Shown: positions 36,248 to 48,229 of the stretch, piece after piece
How the letters are laid out: each line of letters begins with the position of its first letter
How positions within the stretch are numbered: the first letter of the stretch is position 1
DNA from: Cylindrodendrum hubeiense
Taxonomy: Eukaryota; Ascomycota; Sordariomycetes; Hypocreales; Nectriaceae
NCBI GenBank assembly: GCA_014621425.1
Contig: JAANBB010000108.1
Span: 1 to 64,000 of the forward strand
Length of the DNA stretch: 64,000 nt
Direction of reading: 5' to 3'
Notes under the pieces: generated by a model
Told to the model about the DNA's origin: nothing
Databases searched by the model: none
What the model saw: only the letters and a program-made list of their open reading frames with translations
Made by a program: the position numbers and the translations under genes

Positions 36248-36501
36248 CTATTCAAGAAGCCCGATGAAGTGAGTGATCCACCATTGGGAACATGGCGAGA
36301 ATGAACAATGCTAATGACACGCTCATCCATCAACGTAGTTTTATGATGTGCATGGTTGGGGTTCATTTGCATCAGAGCCAATTAGCTGTTAACAAAAAGT
36401 CTCCGTTTAGACGGACACAAGTTGTTGTGCTATTTGAATACATCATATCCTCTCCATAAGTCTGCGTGGCATTTAACCAGGCCCTTCAGTCAAGGAGGAT
36501 T

Positions 36502-36840
36502 TTACGCTCCATAATAACATGCAAATGACTTAACCTGGGCGCCGACTGCAAGGCAGTTCCCTCCACCTCTGATCTGATAAACAGCATCCTTAGGTTGACA
36601 ATTTTCCTGCAGGTAAAGATTGCACAAACAACCACCCGCCGCGCAATTCGCAATATTCATGCTGGTGCCATAGTGGTAATTATAGCAATTGCTCTTGCTA
36701 GTAGTTGTAGCCCAGGTCACATCGACCTGACCGCTGTATGAGTTACAGGATCGGTCATTGTAGTAGTTGATCTGCATCTGTTTGGCAGCAACAGCTGTGG
36801 AAGCCATTGTGGCAAGGAGGAAAGCCGCTGAAATTTGCAT
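36502..36840 (-). CDS. Small secreted cysteine-rich protein
   Basis: This is a single-exon product of 112 residues from the ATG at 36840. An upstream in-frame ATG at 36864 would spoil the signal peptide. The signal sequence is MQISAAFLLATMASTAVAA, with cleavage before KQMQINYYND. The mature part (~93 residues) has eight Cys in order (RSC, NCY, ANC, GGC, CLC, ENC, GNC, FAC), enough for four disulfides, and is rich in Tyr, Asn and Gly. Such proteins occur widely in Aspergillus/Penicillium secretomes without known function. The last codons could instead be intronic, because a GTTAAG donor-like site follows GAQ. Role is unknown. Confidence 0.75.
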   Translation of the reverse strand: MQISAAFLLATMASTAVAAKQMQINYYNDRSCNSYSGQVDVTWATTTSKSNCYNYHYGTSMNIANCAAGGCLCNLYLQENCQPKDAVYQIRGGGNCLAVGAQVKSFACYYGA

Positions 36841-38673
36841 GTTGGAGTGTTCTCCTATACACATGTTAAGATACGTCTTGCCCTTTGTTTAGAGACATTC
36901 CTTTACTTACAATTAAAACGTTGAAAGGATTTCTGATTCGAATATGGCGTGATGTGAGATAGAAAATATTCTTAAGAGTAGTCGGCTGATGAAACTGTGC
37001 ATTTAAGTTCGATTCTTAGAGAAATGCAATGGTTATTAATACTCAGATCCTATTGCATTGTATACGGGTATACAAGACAGATCATACTACATACACTAAT
37101 CGCTGAGTAATAAAGAGTCCCTGACAGAATGGTTGCTAAGCCATTATATTAATGCTATCGAGAGTGAACTGCTACCTTCTAAGCATCGCACATAAACGAG
37201 AACCAGGGATATCACGCATAGCCGAGAGCAGGATAAGGAGCCACAACGTAGGTCTCCAAGGGTATTAGGCGAACGGCCTGAACGACAGCAGGCTTAAAGC
37301 GGGTATGTTATGGTTCTCCTGCTTCTCCTTCCCCGAGAAGGGTTTAGTGAATGGGGAGTTAGGTTCCTGCATATACGAGAGTGGAGTGAATACGGAAACA
37401 GCAGGAACTTTTTATTTTACTACGCTCCTGCACAAATCTTTATAATAACATACAATACGTATCCTTGTCTGTAAAATATTTACTAGGCCCGTGATTGGGT
37501 AATTTTAAGTACATTTATGTGTCGAATGGGGCAAAAAGAAGGACAAGAGAAAATGGCGCCGAGAACGGGCATGGTAAGCGAGTCGCTAGAATGAGCAGAG
37601 TCGCTTGAACAAATGAGCTGCCTAATCGAGCAAAGCCACCTAAATAAGCGAATCATCCACCCAACTGCCAGTCTTTGAGATGCATTGATATCATGTGAGA
37701 ACTGTTCCGTGGATAAACAGCTTGTGAGGGTTGATATTGGTAGAGAATACAATATTGAGGAAATTAGTTCGATATCGTCTGGATCACAAGCGATCCGAGA
37801 CAATTAGCCGATTTTCCACTGTGACCCTAGCTCTACAATCATATTATAGCGAATGCCGTGTTATAATTCGGTGGTCGTAAGAGTGAGTCACCACTGTTGC
37901 TCAGGATATACGTGGAAGGATGCCACTTAAAACCGTAGTTGGACCCCTCAGTCGGAATCTGGCAAAATGCTTGTGCTTTCGTCATAAAGCGGGAGTTGAG
38001 GTCATACTGGGAGATGTAGCCGAAGATTTCAGTGGGGACATTACGGAAGGAATGGGACGGGTAGCATGTTTCGTACAAAAAAAGGGCCTGAGGTCAGAAG
38101 GAGAACAGAGGCAATGTTATCACTTATGAATATCACATATCTGTGTTTTACACTGTACGAGAACCATTTGCGGCTTATTGAATCTCATTTGCAAGTCCAT
38201 TATCTTTCACTCACAGTTACTTATAGCTATCGCCAGACGCTCCTTTAAACCACGGCGGGATACCCTACAAGATATTAGAGATACCTGGCTAGCGCTGAAC
38301 ATTATGAACCTGTTTCACGAGCATCTTATTATAGACTTATATCTATCGTCCCCTTCTAGTTGATCTGCCGGGTGACTGTCTTGTTGATCTGTCTTCCACC
38401 CATGCTTGGGAAAGGAAACTTACTTGAGCCATAATTGAGGGACGGTCTTCTGGGAGGGGATAAATTTAGGTTGTTACCGTAGCGCAGACCTTCCGTTCGG
38501 TAAAACTGATATCTCCTAGTCGACGATCACTAGTTTCATGTAACAATTGAGCAAGTCACGCACTTATTAGTATCAAGCAATCTTCAGCCCATCGTGTAAT
38601 AAAATGTGACTCTGTTACGACGTCTAAACAAGACTCAATGCTTATGATCCAGTATTAGTGATGCTCAATTTAA
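36841..38673. other. Long intergenic region with a possible element terminus
   Basis: No gene is supported. At 37571-37665 about five irregular 16-18 bp units occur (TAAGCGAGTCGCT, then GAGCAGAGTCGCT, and so on). They resemble the TAAGCGAGTGGCTCA unit in the terminal repeats of the element at 38676. A minus frame from 37803 begins MSRIACDPDDIEL, faintly like the start of pogo/Fot-type transposases. Together these may be a deleted relative of that element. Confidence 0.35.
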
Positions 38674-38675
38674 TA

Positions 38676-40537
38676 ACATGCATGATAAGCGAGTGACTCA
38701 GACAAGCGAGTGGCTCACCTAACCACACCTTTACTACCAAATATCGAAATAAAATAACTATAATACCTAGAATCAATTAAAATCAATTATTATCCTCTTC
38801 TTTAGACATATCTATATTAATTTTATAAGTATGTGTATTATACCCGGGTTACCTGTATCTTTTATATTGCCATTCCCTTGTCTCTGTTTGTCTTTTTTGA
38901 TTATTATTTTATTATGTTTCTTATTATATCTAATTAGTAATTTCCCTCTGATCTTATAGCTCTTGTCCCTTGGTTATTATTATATTCCCTGAAAGCTAGA
39001 GATATATCTTTTTTGTCCTATATTACTAGCTAAGTGTTATATTTATCTCCTAAAGCTTGTTAATCTTTACTTTTAATAATATTATCTAATATATAATTCC
39101 TTATATTCTCTTTATAAATTAGTCTATAATAGTTAAAATTAATATTAGAGAACTTTCTTAATAATAATTAATTTAACTTTTAATAAAATCAGTTTATAAA
39201 GTAATTTTAATTGGGTTATTTGGGGTCTTTAGAATCTAGATAATAGATAGTTTAGAATCCCTCTCTATAAGTAATAGAATTTATAACTTAATATCTAACT
39301 AAGAAAGTAAACTTTTTAGATTATAGGGAATAAATTCTATATCTTAAAAACCTTCCTGGATATTCTTTTCTAATATTATATTTTAAAATATAATTTAAAA
39401 TATAGAAAAGAAGTTAATCTTAATAATATAGGTAATTTAGGTCTTTATTATATTCTTAATTTATTAATTATAAGCTTACTTAAATAATCTAAAATAGTTA
39501 ATATTAAGTGATTAGAGAATATAAGATAAATATAATAATATATAGAGAATAATAATCTTATTTTCCTTATAGAATAGCTTAAATTTAGTTAAATAGTGGC
39601 TTTTATATCTATTTAATATAAGAAGGTAATAAGAGCTAGAAGAATATATCTTTAAATACTTATTAAAGTATTAGATCTATTTTAGGCCTCTCTTATTTAT
39701 TATCTAGTTATTATTAGAGATTATAATAATCTAATCTTAAGATAAGATCCTTTTATTATATTAGGTTATTAAGTAATATTAACTTATAATAATAATAAAT
39801 AATAAGATTACCTACTCTTATAAATTAATATCTTAAATTATTATAATCTATTCCCTATTTCCTAACTAGATTATTTTTAGTCTTTTATATTATTTAACAT
39901 TTATAATAACTATTCCTATTAAGATAATACCTATTATAAACCTAATCTTATTAAAATTATAAATATCTAACTTCTAAATATTATATTTTATAATTATATT
40001 TTATATAAACTAAAACTAATCCCAAATAATATTTAGATCTTTGTATTAGATCCTCTAATAATTATATCTATATATAAAATATATCTTAAATTCTAATTAT
40101 TACCTAATAAAGTTTAAAGCCTAGTATTTCCTGACCAAAAATATATTATAATTAGCAAATAATCAATTAACTATATCTTCTACATCACAAAATCAAGGAG
40201 AAAATAATCACAAATCCAAATCAAGAATATACTTAATAATTATCTTTTCCTCTAAATTTAATAGTTTTCACAATTTAGATATACTATCATATTATAAGGA
40301 TATCCCCTTAAACTAATAACTAAATATTCTTTAACTAATAGTATAGATCTTAGTCACGGCTCGCGCATTTAGGTTTGGGTTATTTTAGATCACTTAAATA
40401 ACTAGGATTAAATGCCCTTCATCACTAAGTGAACACATTATTATTAGTTGGGAAAAATATTATTAAATGTATGTAGTGGTATTATTATAGTCGCGTGAGC
40501 CACTCGCTTATCTGAGCCACTCGCTTATCATGCACGT
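38676..40537. mobile_element. Decayed Tc1/mariner (Fot1/pogo-like) transposon, AT-rich
   Basis: An 1862-bp element is flanked by TA on each side (38674-38675 and 40538-40539). The terminal inverted repeats are about 44 bp. The left begins ACATGCATGATAAGCGAG and the right complement begins ACGTGCATGATAAGCGAG. Each contains two tandem copies of AAGCGAGTGGCTCA-like units. Length, TA target site and repeat-bearing termini fit Fot1/Tan1-type pogo elements of ascomycetes. The interior is over 75% A+T by eye, with no surviving reading frame, consistent with heavy RIP. Transposase identity therefore cannot be confirmed. Confidence 0.8.
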
Positions 40538-40539
40538 TA

Positions 40540-40891
40540 TAGAAAAAGATTAAATTAATAATCTCCATGTAGAACCCTTACTGATTAACTGGCCCAATAA
40601 ATATGCGAACTGGTATAAGAGCAGGGACCTGATGGGGGGGATAGTCAACTAGTAAGATAGATCTGGAGGCATATGAACGCGAACCATCTAACAAGATGCT
40701 CAAACATTGAGACGCATTGTTTAATGCATTGATAATTTCTTAAAAAGTGGTGCAAACATAATTTGAAGCTAAGGGAGTCGTTATAGTCAACCTCCACTAA
40801 ATCTTTCACCGTATCTCAAAGCATCTATTAGACTTCCTCAACGTTCCTTTCATTGTCATACCCAAAGGGTGCTTGAAGGCACTTCGGATGC
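40540..40891. other. Short intergenic region
   Basis: Spacer between the dead transposon and the stop codon of the NmrA-like gene. No feature was seen apart from a G7 run near 40634. Confidence 0.5.
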
Positions 40892-41876
40892 TCAAGCCAA
40901 TACCGCCTTGACAACGGACTTCAGTCCTTCTACATCTAAGCCTGTTACTCCAAGCAATTCATTATCGTCCTTCGTAATCTTGCCACCGTATCCCTCTCCA
41001 TACACGGCTCTGAAGATAAACTTGATGATGACACTAAAGTCAACCTGCCCCTTTGCAAGACTTTCATAAGCCTCCTTCTCTTCCTCCACGGTGCTGACAT
41101 GTTCGATTTTCCACTCGCCACTGGGATCGATCTCTTTGGCGAGCGAGATCAGTTGGTTCTGCGTAGTATCGATATCCCTGACGTGAACTGCCTTGTTCGC
41201 AGTCTCCTCGGGGTGCTCGAAAATGCCGACAACGGCTTGGCCTATCGTCGATAGTCTTGAAACACTGATTGAAGCATCGCCACCATCTCTGAGAGTCGCT
41301 GACTTCTCCCTCACGTTGACGATCAGTCCCGCGGCAAGTCCCCAGTCCAAGAATAATCCGGGAAAGACCAGAGTGTACGAAAAGCTAGGCACCTTGGTGA
41401 CTTGTGCCTTGAGGTGTTCCTGGATCTGTAGCTTGGGCCCAAAAATAGGGATTGCGGCGACCTTGGGGTTCAGCGAGTTGCTACCAAACTCGGATGGGAT
41501 GAATCTCTTCACGCCTGCTGCAATAGCCGCATCGATGAGAAGTTTCTGGGCTCCGACTCCAACGCTGGACAGCGTGGATACAAGACCGTCTTGGCCTTGA
41601 AGAGCTTCAACCAACGACGCTTCAGACTCATAATCCACGTGTTGTACTTTAACATCACTGGGGAACTGGTGGGTTGACTCCTTCCGAGTCAATACTGTCA
41701 CCTCAAACAACTTCGACTCTCGAAGAGCGGTGAGGATGGCGGGGCCAAGGTTACCGGTGGCCTGGTTGCTCAATATTAGATGGATATTCATGCACCGCTC
41801 GTCAAATTGGCCAGCGTGTGAGTAGGAAGAATGGGAAACCTACTCCGGCAATAGCAATTTTCTTGAAGGCAGACAT
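40892..41876 (-). CDS. NmrA-like / isoflavone-reductase family oxidoreductase
   Basis: Exons 41876-41844 and 41761-40892 with an 82-nt intron give 300 residues. The splice is needed to rebuild the NAD(P)-binding motif. Exon 1 reads MSAFKKIAIAG and exon 2 continues ATGNLGPAIL, giving GATGNLG. Other family landmarks are TVLTRKES, VSTLSSVGVGAQKLLIDAA and the conserved RFIPSEFGSN, which carries the usual family segment after the fourth strand. It is an atypical SDR of about normal length. Members are reductases of phenolic or polyketide metabolites, or redox sensors. The exact substrate is unknown. It lies alone beside the dead transposon. Confidence 0.9.
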
Positions 41877-44800
41877 GGTATGGTAAAGGTCCTTATAGTT
41901 GGATTTAGAAATAAGATGAGAGGCGGGTTAGGTTGCTTGTGATGGATGTAGAGATACTGAAGGCTGACTGAAGGATTGGCGATCTAGATGGATGTATATA
42001 TATGCGTGCAGATATTTATTTCGAGCTACACCCTAGACGCACAGCTCGCGTATTCGTCAGATCGATAGAGAGTGACGCCTACCCAAACAATGTGGCATCA
42101 ATGGCCATCGAATGTTCACCATGATGATTCTCTCCACTAAAGTCTTCCGTAGTCTCACTTTGATAGGCTGTCCTCCATTTTGGGACTCGGATGTATTTTG
42201 CATCCGTCAACTTTGATGATAAATCCGCCGCCTCCTGATTGATTGTAGAAACCTATTCTCCCAATGCACAAGGATCCGGGGCTTTCATACGCCCCAACGC
42301 CGCGACTCTTGTTGTTTTTGGTTTAGTGTGGCAGGCATTAGCTTCATGCATGGGCGCGGAGGCTACGATGTAGAGTTTGTGGGTCATGCGGTGTCCGAAA
42401 GAATGCCGATGCCGACGTCCCAGTGTTTCCTAATCACCATCTGACTACTCACTGTTGTCTGTGCGGCAAAACTCTTGGATCGTATACGTCTACCTCCTTG
42501 GCGCGATCTCGGATGTGCAATGCTCTAGAGCGAGTCTCCCTTTCAGAACCCCGCCTGGCGGAACTCCGCCTGGCGGCACTCCGCCTTGTCAAGGTTGCCG
42601 GCTGACAAAACTCGGATTGACAAAACGCCGGCTGACAAACCTCACAAAACTCCCGTTTCAATTCCGAATCCCGCTTGGGCGTGGCTGGCTAAACGGGTGC
42701 GGAGAGGACTTCATACGACATTTTAGATTTACACATGCTATATTATGTAGTAACAGCTCACCAAACATTCAGAGACCACCTATAAACCCAGTATTTAAGA
42801 ATATAATTGCTATTATGATACTTTTACTTCCAGACTGTAGAAGTAGATGTAGTCCATGCTACGGCTGTCAATGCTCTCTCGTCACGTCAATATCGTTGTC
42901 CTACGATCCTACATCATGCCATGCTCATTGTTCGCTACACCGACTACATGATGACTTTTTTTAGTCCACTTACATATACATGAATCACATGGAAGGTGCA
43001 GCTTCTGAAATAGAGGATGCTCAAATTGCGAAATACGAGAAAGGGCAAAGAAGGCTAACATGTGTTGCAACGCTGATAACCCTGTATACGACGTAATCGC
43101 TAATTTTGGTGCGTGTGGGTCTCATTGATGTGAGTGAGCTATTTAACAGCCGATTCGTTCACTTTGGTAGCCTCTTTACTGGCGTGGGGACAGAGTTCGT
43201 ACAGGGAACATCCCCATTAGCTTTCATCTTATACGATGAGAGATGATTCTCACGCTGCCAGACTAATATCTCTGGCAACTCTTTACATAGTACTTCCGTA
43301 TGAATTTTGCGTATTTCTACGAACAAGTCTGAATTAACCAGATTTAACATGTCCTTTCCGTGGTCGCGTGAAGGAAAGCCTGGGCTTCCATTTCGAAATG
43401 CACATCCGATCGTAACAACTTCACAGTATCAGCGCCCACTAAGAGAGGCCTGTTGTCACCCACATCTTAAGAACCCGAAGAAAGTTGGGCGCAACATTCT
43501 CATCCGTATTACCTCAGCAGCGATGGCTGCTTAACCGCCTACGTAGACGCTGAGCGGCTTCATCTGAAGGACCCGGTTCGATCGTTTTGAAACATTTGTC
43601 ACTGTGATGCATTCAAGGTTTTGAACGACATGATTTAGACTTCTAGGCGGAACGTATCTGTTCTCAATGACATGCACAGGCCCTATCGTTTACTTGATTA
43701 CTAACGCTCCCCGTTTGCTTCGGAGTTTTTGTCAAGTTAAGCTCGCATCTGCTAAAGTCCGAGCCAAGGGCCGCCTGAATTCGAAGCTCTCGGAACGCCC
43801 AGTGCTTGAATTCGGCATCTTCCACTTGACGAGGAGGCCTAAAAAGGGAAAATGCTAAACTGGAATAATTCATCGTACTTTGGAACCTGCAGACATGGCT
43901 TTAGCAGCCTGGCATCTCCGCACTAAAAGCCAAGAGGTTAGTGAGCCAGGTGCAACGAATCAAAAACGTGCTTAGTCTCGTTAGTGAAACTCACGAGCCT
44001 AGCGAATACGTCGTATGCAGGGATACCAGCACGGCCCAATTCCGTGGGATGGATACTCCAGGTTAATATCACGGCCTCTTGCTTGGGCGGCCCACGCACC
44101 ACGCCACGAGACCTGTTCGTGATCGTGATCCACAAGTATTCGCCATCATCGGTACATGATATATACCACACTAGGTAGCATTGATGCTGTGTCCGATGCT
44201 CATAGAATATCAGGCGTGTTCATTATATGCCCTTGGACAGCCATGTTTAGTTCCACAACTGGCTGGCAGGCAGTAGAGATCCCTCAATCAGATTGATGTT
44301 GATGTGTGAAACCCACATGCGGCCGCCCCATCACCTAGAATCTTCAACCCCATGACGCCAGCTTCGGGTTTGGAGTCTCCAAGATATTCTATACCTGGTA
44401 ATCGTACGTTCTACGGCCCTTTTTAATTCTTGAAAAGTGTTATTCGCTGTCTCCCTGGAGTCAAGGCTCTTGTTCACGACAATTGGGCGTTCACAAATGG
44501 CATAATGCCCTCCAATAACTACATGGCACAATTATACAGGGATGTTGACCTGCCACCGCCCCCAATTGTGCCTCCAATTGGGAGGCTTATCGGGTGACCT
44601 CGTGTGCTTGTACTCGCCTCTCCTGGGCGAGCTACGCAAGTCAGGGTGATACCACATCGCGAGATCTGCTAGTGAAGATCTGCTAGTGATTATTATCGAC
44701 AATCATTCAGCGTTTTCAGTAGATTGGAAAGGTCACTCTAGAAAACGCTGGCGGTTGTGCTCGGATTTGGAGATGGTGGCTTCTGCCAAAGCACAAATGC

Positions 44801-44952
44801 ATGAAGTAAATACTCTTCATCTCCCGCTTCATGAAAAATATTAATTCGAAGAGTTCGCATGTGTGGCACTTGGGGGGGCTGTTCACTCAGCCCTTTGTCA
44901 TAGCAATACATATTGTAACGTGAATTCTGACATACACTAGTTTTGTACACAT
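41877..44952. other. Long gene-poor region with small tandem repeats
   Basis: No intact gene is seen in about 3 kb. It includes a 15-bp tandem repeat at 42551-42585, listed separately, and a weak decayed coding trace on the minus strand at 44531-43938 (phrases EYLWITITNRSRGVVRGP and ILGDGAAACGFHTSTS in different frames). I do not recognise that trace. Confidence 0.4.
42551..42585. repeat. 15-bp tandem repeat
   Basis: CCGCCTGGCGGAACT is followed by CCGCCTGGCGGCACT and then CCGCC. Each unit contains the palindrome CCGCCTGGCGG. The next 70 bp contain further TGACAAAAC-type short repeats. Non-coding. Confidence 0.7.
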
Positions 44953-47753
44953 TTACATTAAATCCCCATTTATATCCGATATGTATGCTGGATTTTGTGC
45001 ATAATTGTCTGGGGCAAGGCCAGCATCACGCTTGAATTCACTCAACCACTGAACATTGTCGGCAGGAGTTTGGTTCCATGGGTCATCACTAGTAGAAAGG
45101 AAAAAAGAAACTTAACGTCAGCTTTGAAGGTATAACTCATAGTTAAGCAAATAATACGCAAAAGGTGGCAAGGTAGTGCTGCAGAGTTGGACTTACTCGT
45201 CGTACCAAATCCAACGTGCTTGATACTGCAGCTCCTCGTCGGTAGGTACATGACTGTTCGGGTTGTTCGGAGACATGGTATTCGCAACAAATCGGGTGAG
45301 ACCTGATGTCAGACGCCGGTAGCTGTTGTGATCGTTCAGAAGAAAAGGCATTCCATAGGGGGTCTTGCCACTGCTAAAGGAATGTCCGGAGCTGGCGAGG
45401 GTACTAGTTAACACCGAGCTAGACTGTTCAGATGATGGACCGACGCCACGTCCCATTTCCCCATCTGTGAATTCGAGTATGGGTAATGGTATATCTGGAG
45501 TCCTTCCAGATGGGCTATGGCCAGATGTTAATGGTGAAAGTCCTGTGCTATATACTGTAGCTATATTTTCTTGGTGTGGCTCAGGCTGAGTATGTGGTTC
45601 TAGAAAGTCGTATATACCGGAGGCCAAGTCGACGTGGGTCGAGTCTAGCTGGGACAGTCCCTGGTTTGCTGTCTCATCCGTGACTAGGTGCTGTTCTCGT
45701 TGACGCAAAGGTCCAAGCCATTCGTTAGAGCCCCAAACCAGCCTCAGCAAAAAGTCGATAAAGTGCTTTGATGGATTAGGCGAGAAAGCCTCAATGCAAA
45801 CAAGAATGTTAGATGCCTCCTGCTGCAACTCATAGTCGGACATTGTCTGATTCAAAGCCCTGTTCATTGTGACGAGTCGACACAACTCAATCTCCAGCTC
45901 GCAATTGTCGAAGATGCTCCCTTTACCGTTAATCTTGAGTTGGCTCATTCGCGCTTTCGTAACTTGCTGCATTGGCCTCAGCCTGGCCTCTTTGGAGATA
46001 TCGGAAGACATGAAGACGTCTCGCAGCCAAGACGGCGCTGATGAGGCGGGATGATCAGACATGACATCAGCACCGAAAATTATGCAACAGCTCTCATACT
46101 GGAGCACGCGGTCGGACGGTAGGTGACCGTTTTTATCGAGGTGTTCTCGCATGAAATACTCCAACTCCAGCTTGATGAGTTCATACGGGCTGGTGGGTGT
46201 ATCAGCCGGCTCTTCTAGAACAGATATGGGGAACGCAGAATGTTGTTCGTAATTAATGAGATCTTGGGAGACTGGTCAGCGATGGCTACAAGGCCATTTG
46301 GAAAAGAAGGCTCACAGGGCGGCATGGCATTGTCAATCGTTTCGACTACCTGGGGATCAAATCCCCAATCGCCTTTCCAGTCTGCCATTGTGCTTCCGGT
46401 TCTGAAGTGCTCTGCTAGATGATCAGTTCGGCTAGCCCACGACTCCAACGGTAATGCACAAAATCCGCATCGCGACCGTATCTCTCGACCGGCAATCTTC
46501 CACTGATCCATCGACCACTTCATGAATTTCGAATCATGCACTAACTTCAGGTGCTGCTGGAGGTGGTCTTTGCGATAGAAGGTTCGCTCCTCGAGTACCC
46601 GTTCCTGGCAGACGGTATGACTATGTCCATCCAAATGCAGCTGATCTGGGTCGGTTTCTCCACAATAGACACAAACCATGACCCCTTTGTCAGGATGCAT
46701 GGCCGTGGATCCTTTCGGTGAGCAGATCCATTCTTCGAGCGAGAGGTGCAGCGACTTTTCGTGACGTTGCCAATCGTATTTGTGCTTGAATGTCTCAATG
46801 CAGAACGTACACTGGTAGGTGTGGTAGGGTTGGAGCAAACTTGGCCGGCTGCTCATTTGCTGTTTGTTCGCATGCCGCTTATTGCCTTTTCGCCTTCTCC
46901 TGCGATTCACATTGCGATTCCCGAATGATATGGAGGAATCGTGAGAATAAGCTGAAGAATGTGACCCAGAGCCCCTGCTGGAATGGGACATGGTTGCACT
47001 GCTCGCAGATGAACCATTGCCTGAAGATGCCCCCGATGTGCGTGAAAGGTGCAGGACAGACGGAGATGCAGAAGAGGCGGCCACGGCGCGAGAAATGTCG
47101 GAGACATCTGCAGCCTCGTGCTCAGGCGGCGAGCTCTTCCATCGTTCCAGGGGGTTCATGTTCTCGAGGGGCATAGGCGTTGCGGTTCGTGCGGGGATAT
47201 CGATGGGTGCTTGTTCATTTGATGTCCGCTCAGTTCTTCCCCGGACAACCGGCGATGATGCAGGAGGTTGAAACTTTGAACGCCGTCTCGTGTTGGCGAG
47301 CCAGTTAGTCACTTGCAGTTTGGTGAGACCTGTCTTGCTCTGAAGGATCTCGACATCCTTGGCAGTGGCATAAGGGTGCCGGTCGTGGGCTGCAAACCAT
47401 TGTCTCAATGTGCGCACCGAACCCGAGTCGAGGCGATTGACAACCTTTGCTGGTACTGTAGTAGTAGCGTTTTCAAGCTTCTCAAGAGGCGCAGCACCCA
47501 CCAAGGGCTGCCCTAGGTCCTCCCAGGGTGAAGAAGATGGGAGTGCCATGACGATGCTTGTGTTTTCGGCTTCATTTCGCTGCAGCGTTTCATGAGAGAA
47601 CCCATCGTGGCCGAAGTTCTGTGCCAGGTCCCAGTCCTGGATAGGATCTGTGGCGGAGGTGGAGTAGAGGGTGGAGTAGCTGGTGTCGATGCCAGGAACA
47701 AGGTCGGAGGTGTCATCAGTGGTATTGTTCAAGCTCATGCGTTGCTCCGTCAT
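44953..47753 (-). CDS. Homeobox (TALE-like) plus C2H2 transcription factor
   Basis: Exons 47753-46316, 46271-45197 and 45088-44953 splice in phase to 882 residues. The first intron is only 44 nt (GTGAGC donor, CTGACCAG end). Using it turns an apparent stop into NAMPPFSQDLINYEQHSAF, which fits the family. A homeodomain lies at about 105-163, with the recognition-helix text VTNWLANTRRRSKF. A Ser-rich linker and a basic patch (RRRRRKGNKRH) follow. Then comes a C2H2 finger with Cys315, Cys318, His331 and His336, and further Cys/His pairs to about 470. This homeobox plus zinc-finger architecture is found in filamentous fungal regulators, some linked to development. Targets are unknown. Confidence 0.87.
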
Positions 47754-48229
47754 GATCTGCGGGTCTTCTAATCACGGAGGGCATAGATAAGAGTGGCTCT
47801 GCGTCGATACAGCATTGATCATGCGAGGTGAGTGAAGGGCAAGTCAAAAGCTAGACTAAAAAACAGGCGAGGCCTTTGATTATTCATCAGGTTATCATTG
47901 AGGGGTGTCATCCAAGGGCGGAAAGTCTCCACACCGCTAAACTTCGAGCATCCTCTATTATCTACATCTACCCTATATACACTCGTATCCCACGCCTCCT
48001 CCAAGCTGAAGACCCAAGAATCCTGCTCAGCTTAATTCCATTGTTAGCCTTCCCCGTTGTACAGTGAGGAGTGGAGCCCGGCGGTGGATATTAAGTCTAT
48101 ATCTTACCCATCTATGCTGTCAATGCCGTAATTATCTCAACAATTATTCCACCATGGCATGTTCTCCCGACCGCGTTCGTGCCCTCGTCATATAAACTCC
48201 CGTAGAATCCACGGGGACGTGCCAATATG
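47754..48229. other. Intergenic region, no gene seen
   Basis: Lies between the 5' end of the homeobox factor gene and the 3' end of the MFS gene. No coding or repeat feature was found. Confidence 0.5.

Noticed and set aside
42551..42660. Short repeats considered as a CRISPR-like array
   Set aside because: Units are 15 bp, contiguous without spacers, and the genome is eukaryotic.
46215..46315. Homeobox factor ending after 512 residues
   Set aside because: A 44-nt intron with a CTGAC branch joins it in phase to the next exon and gives family-like text.
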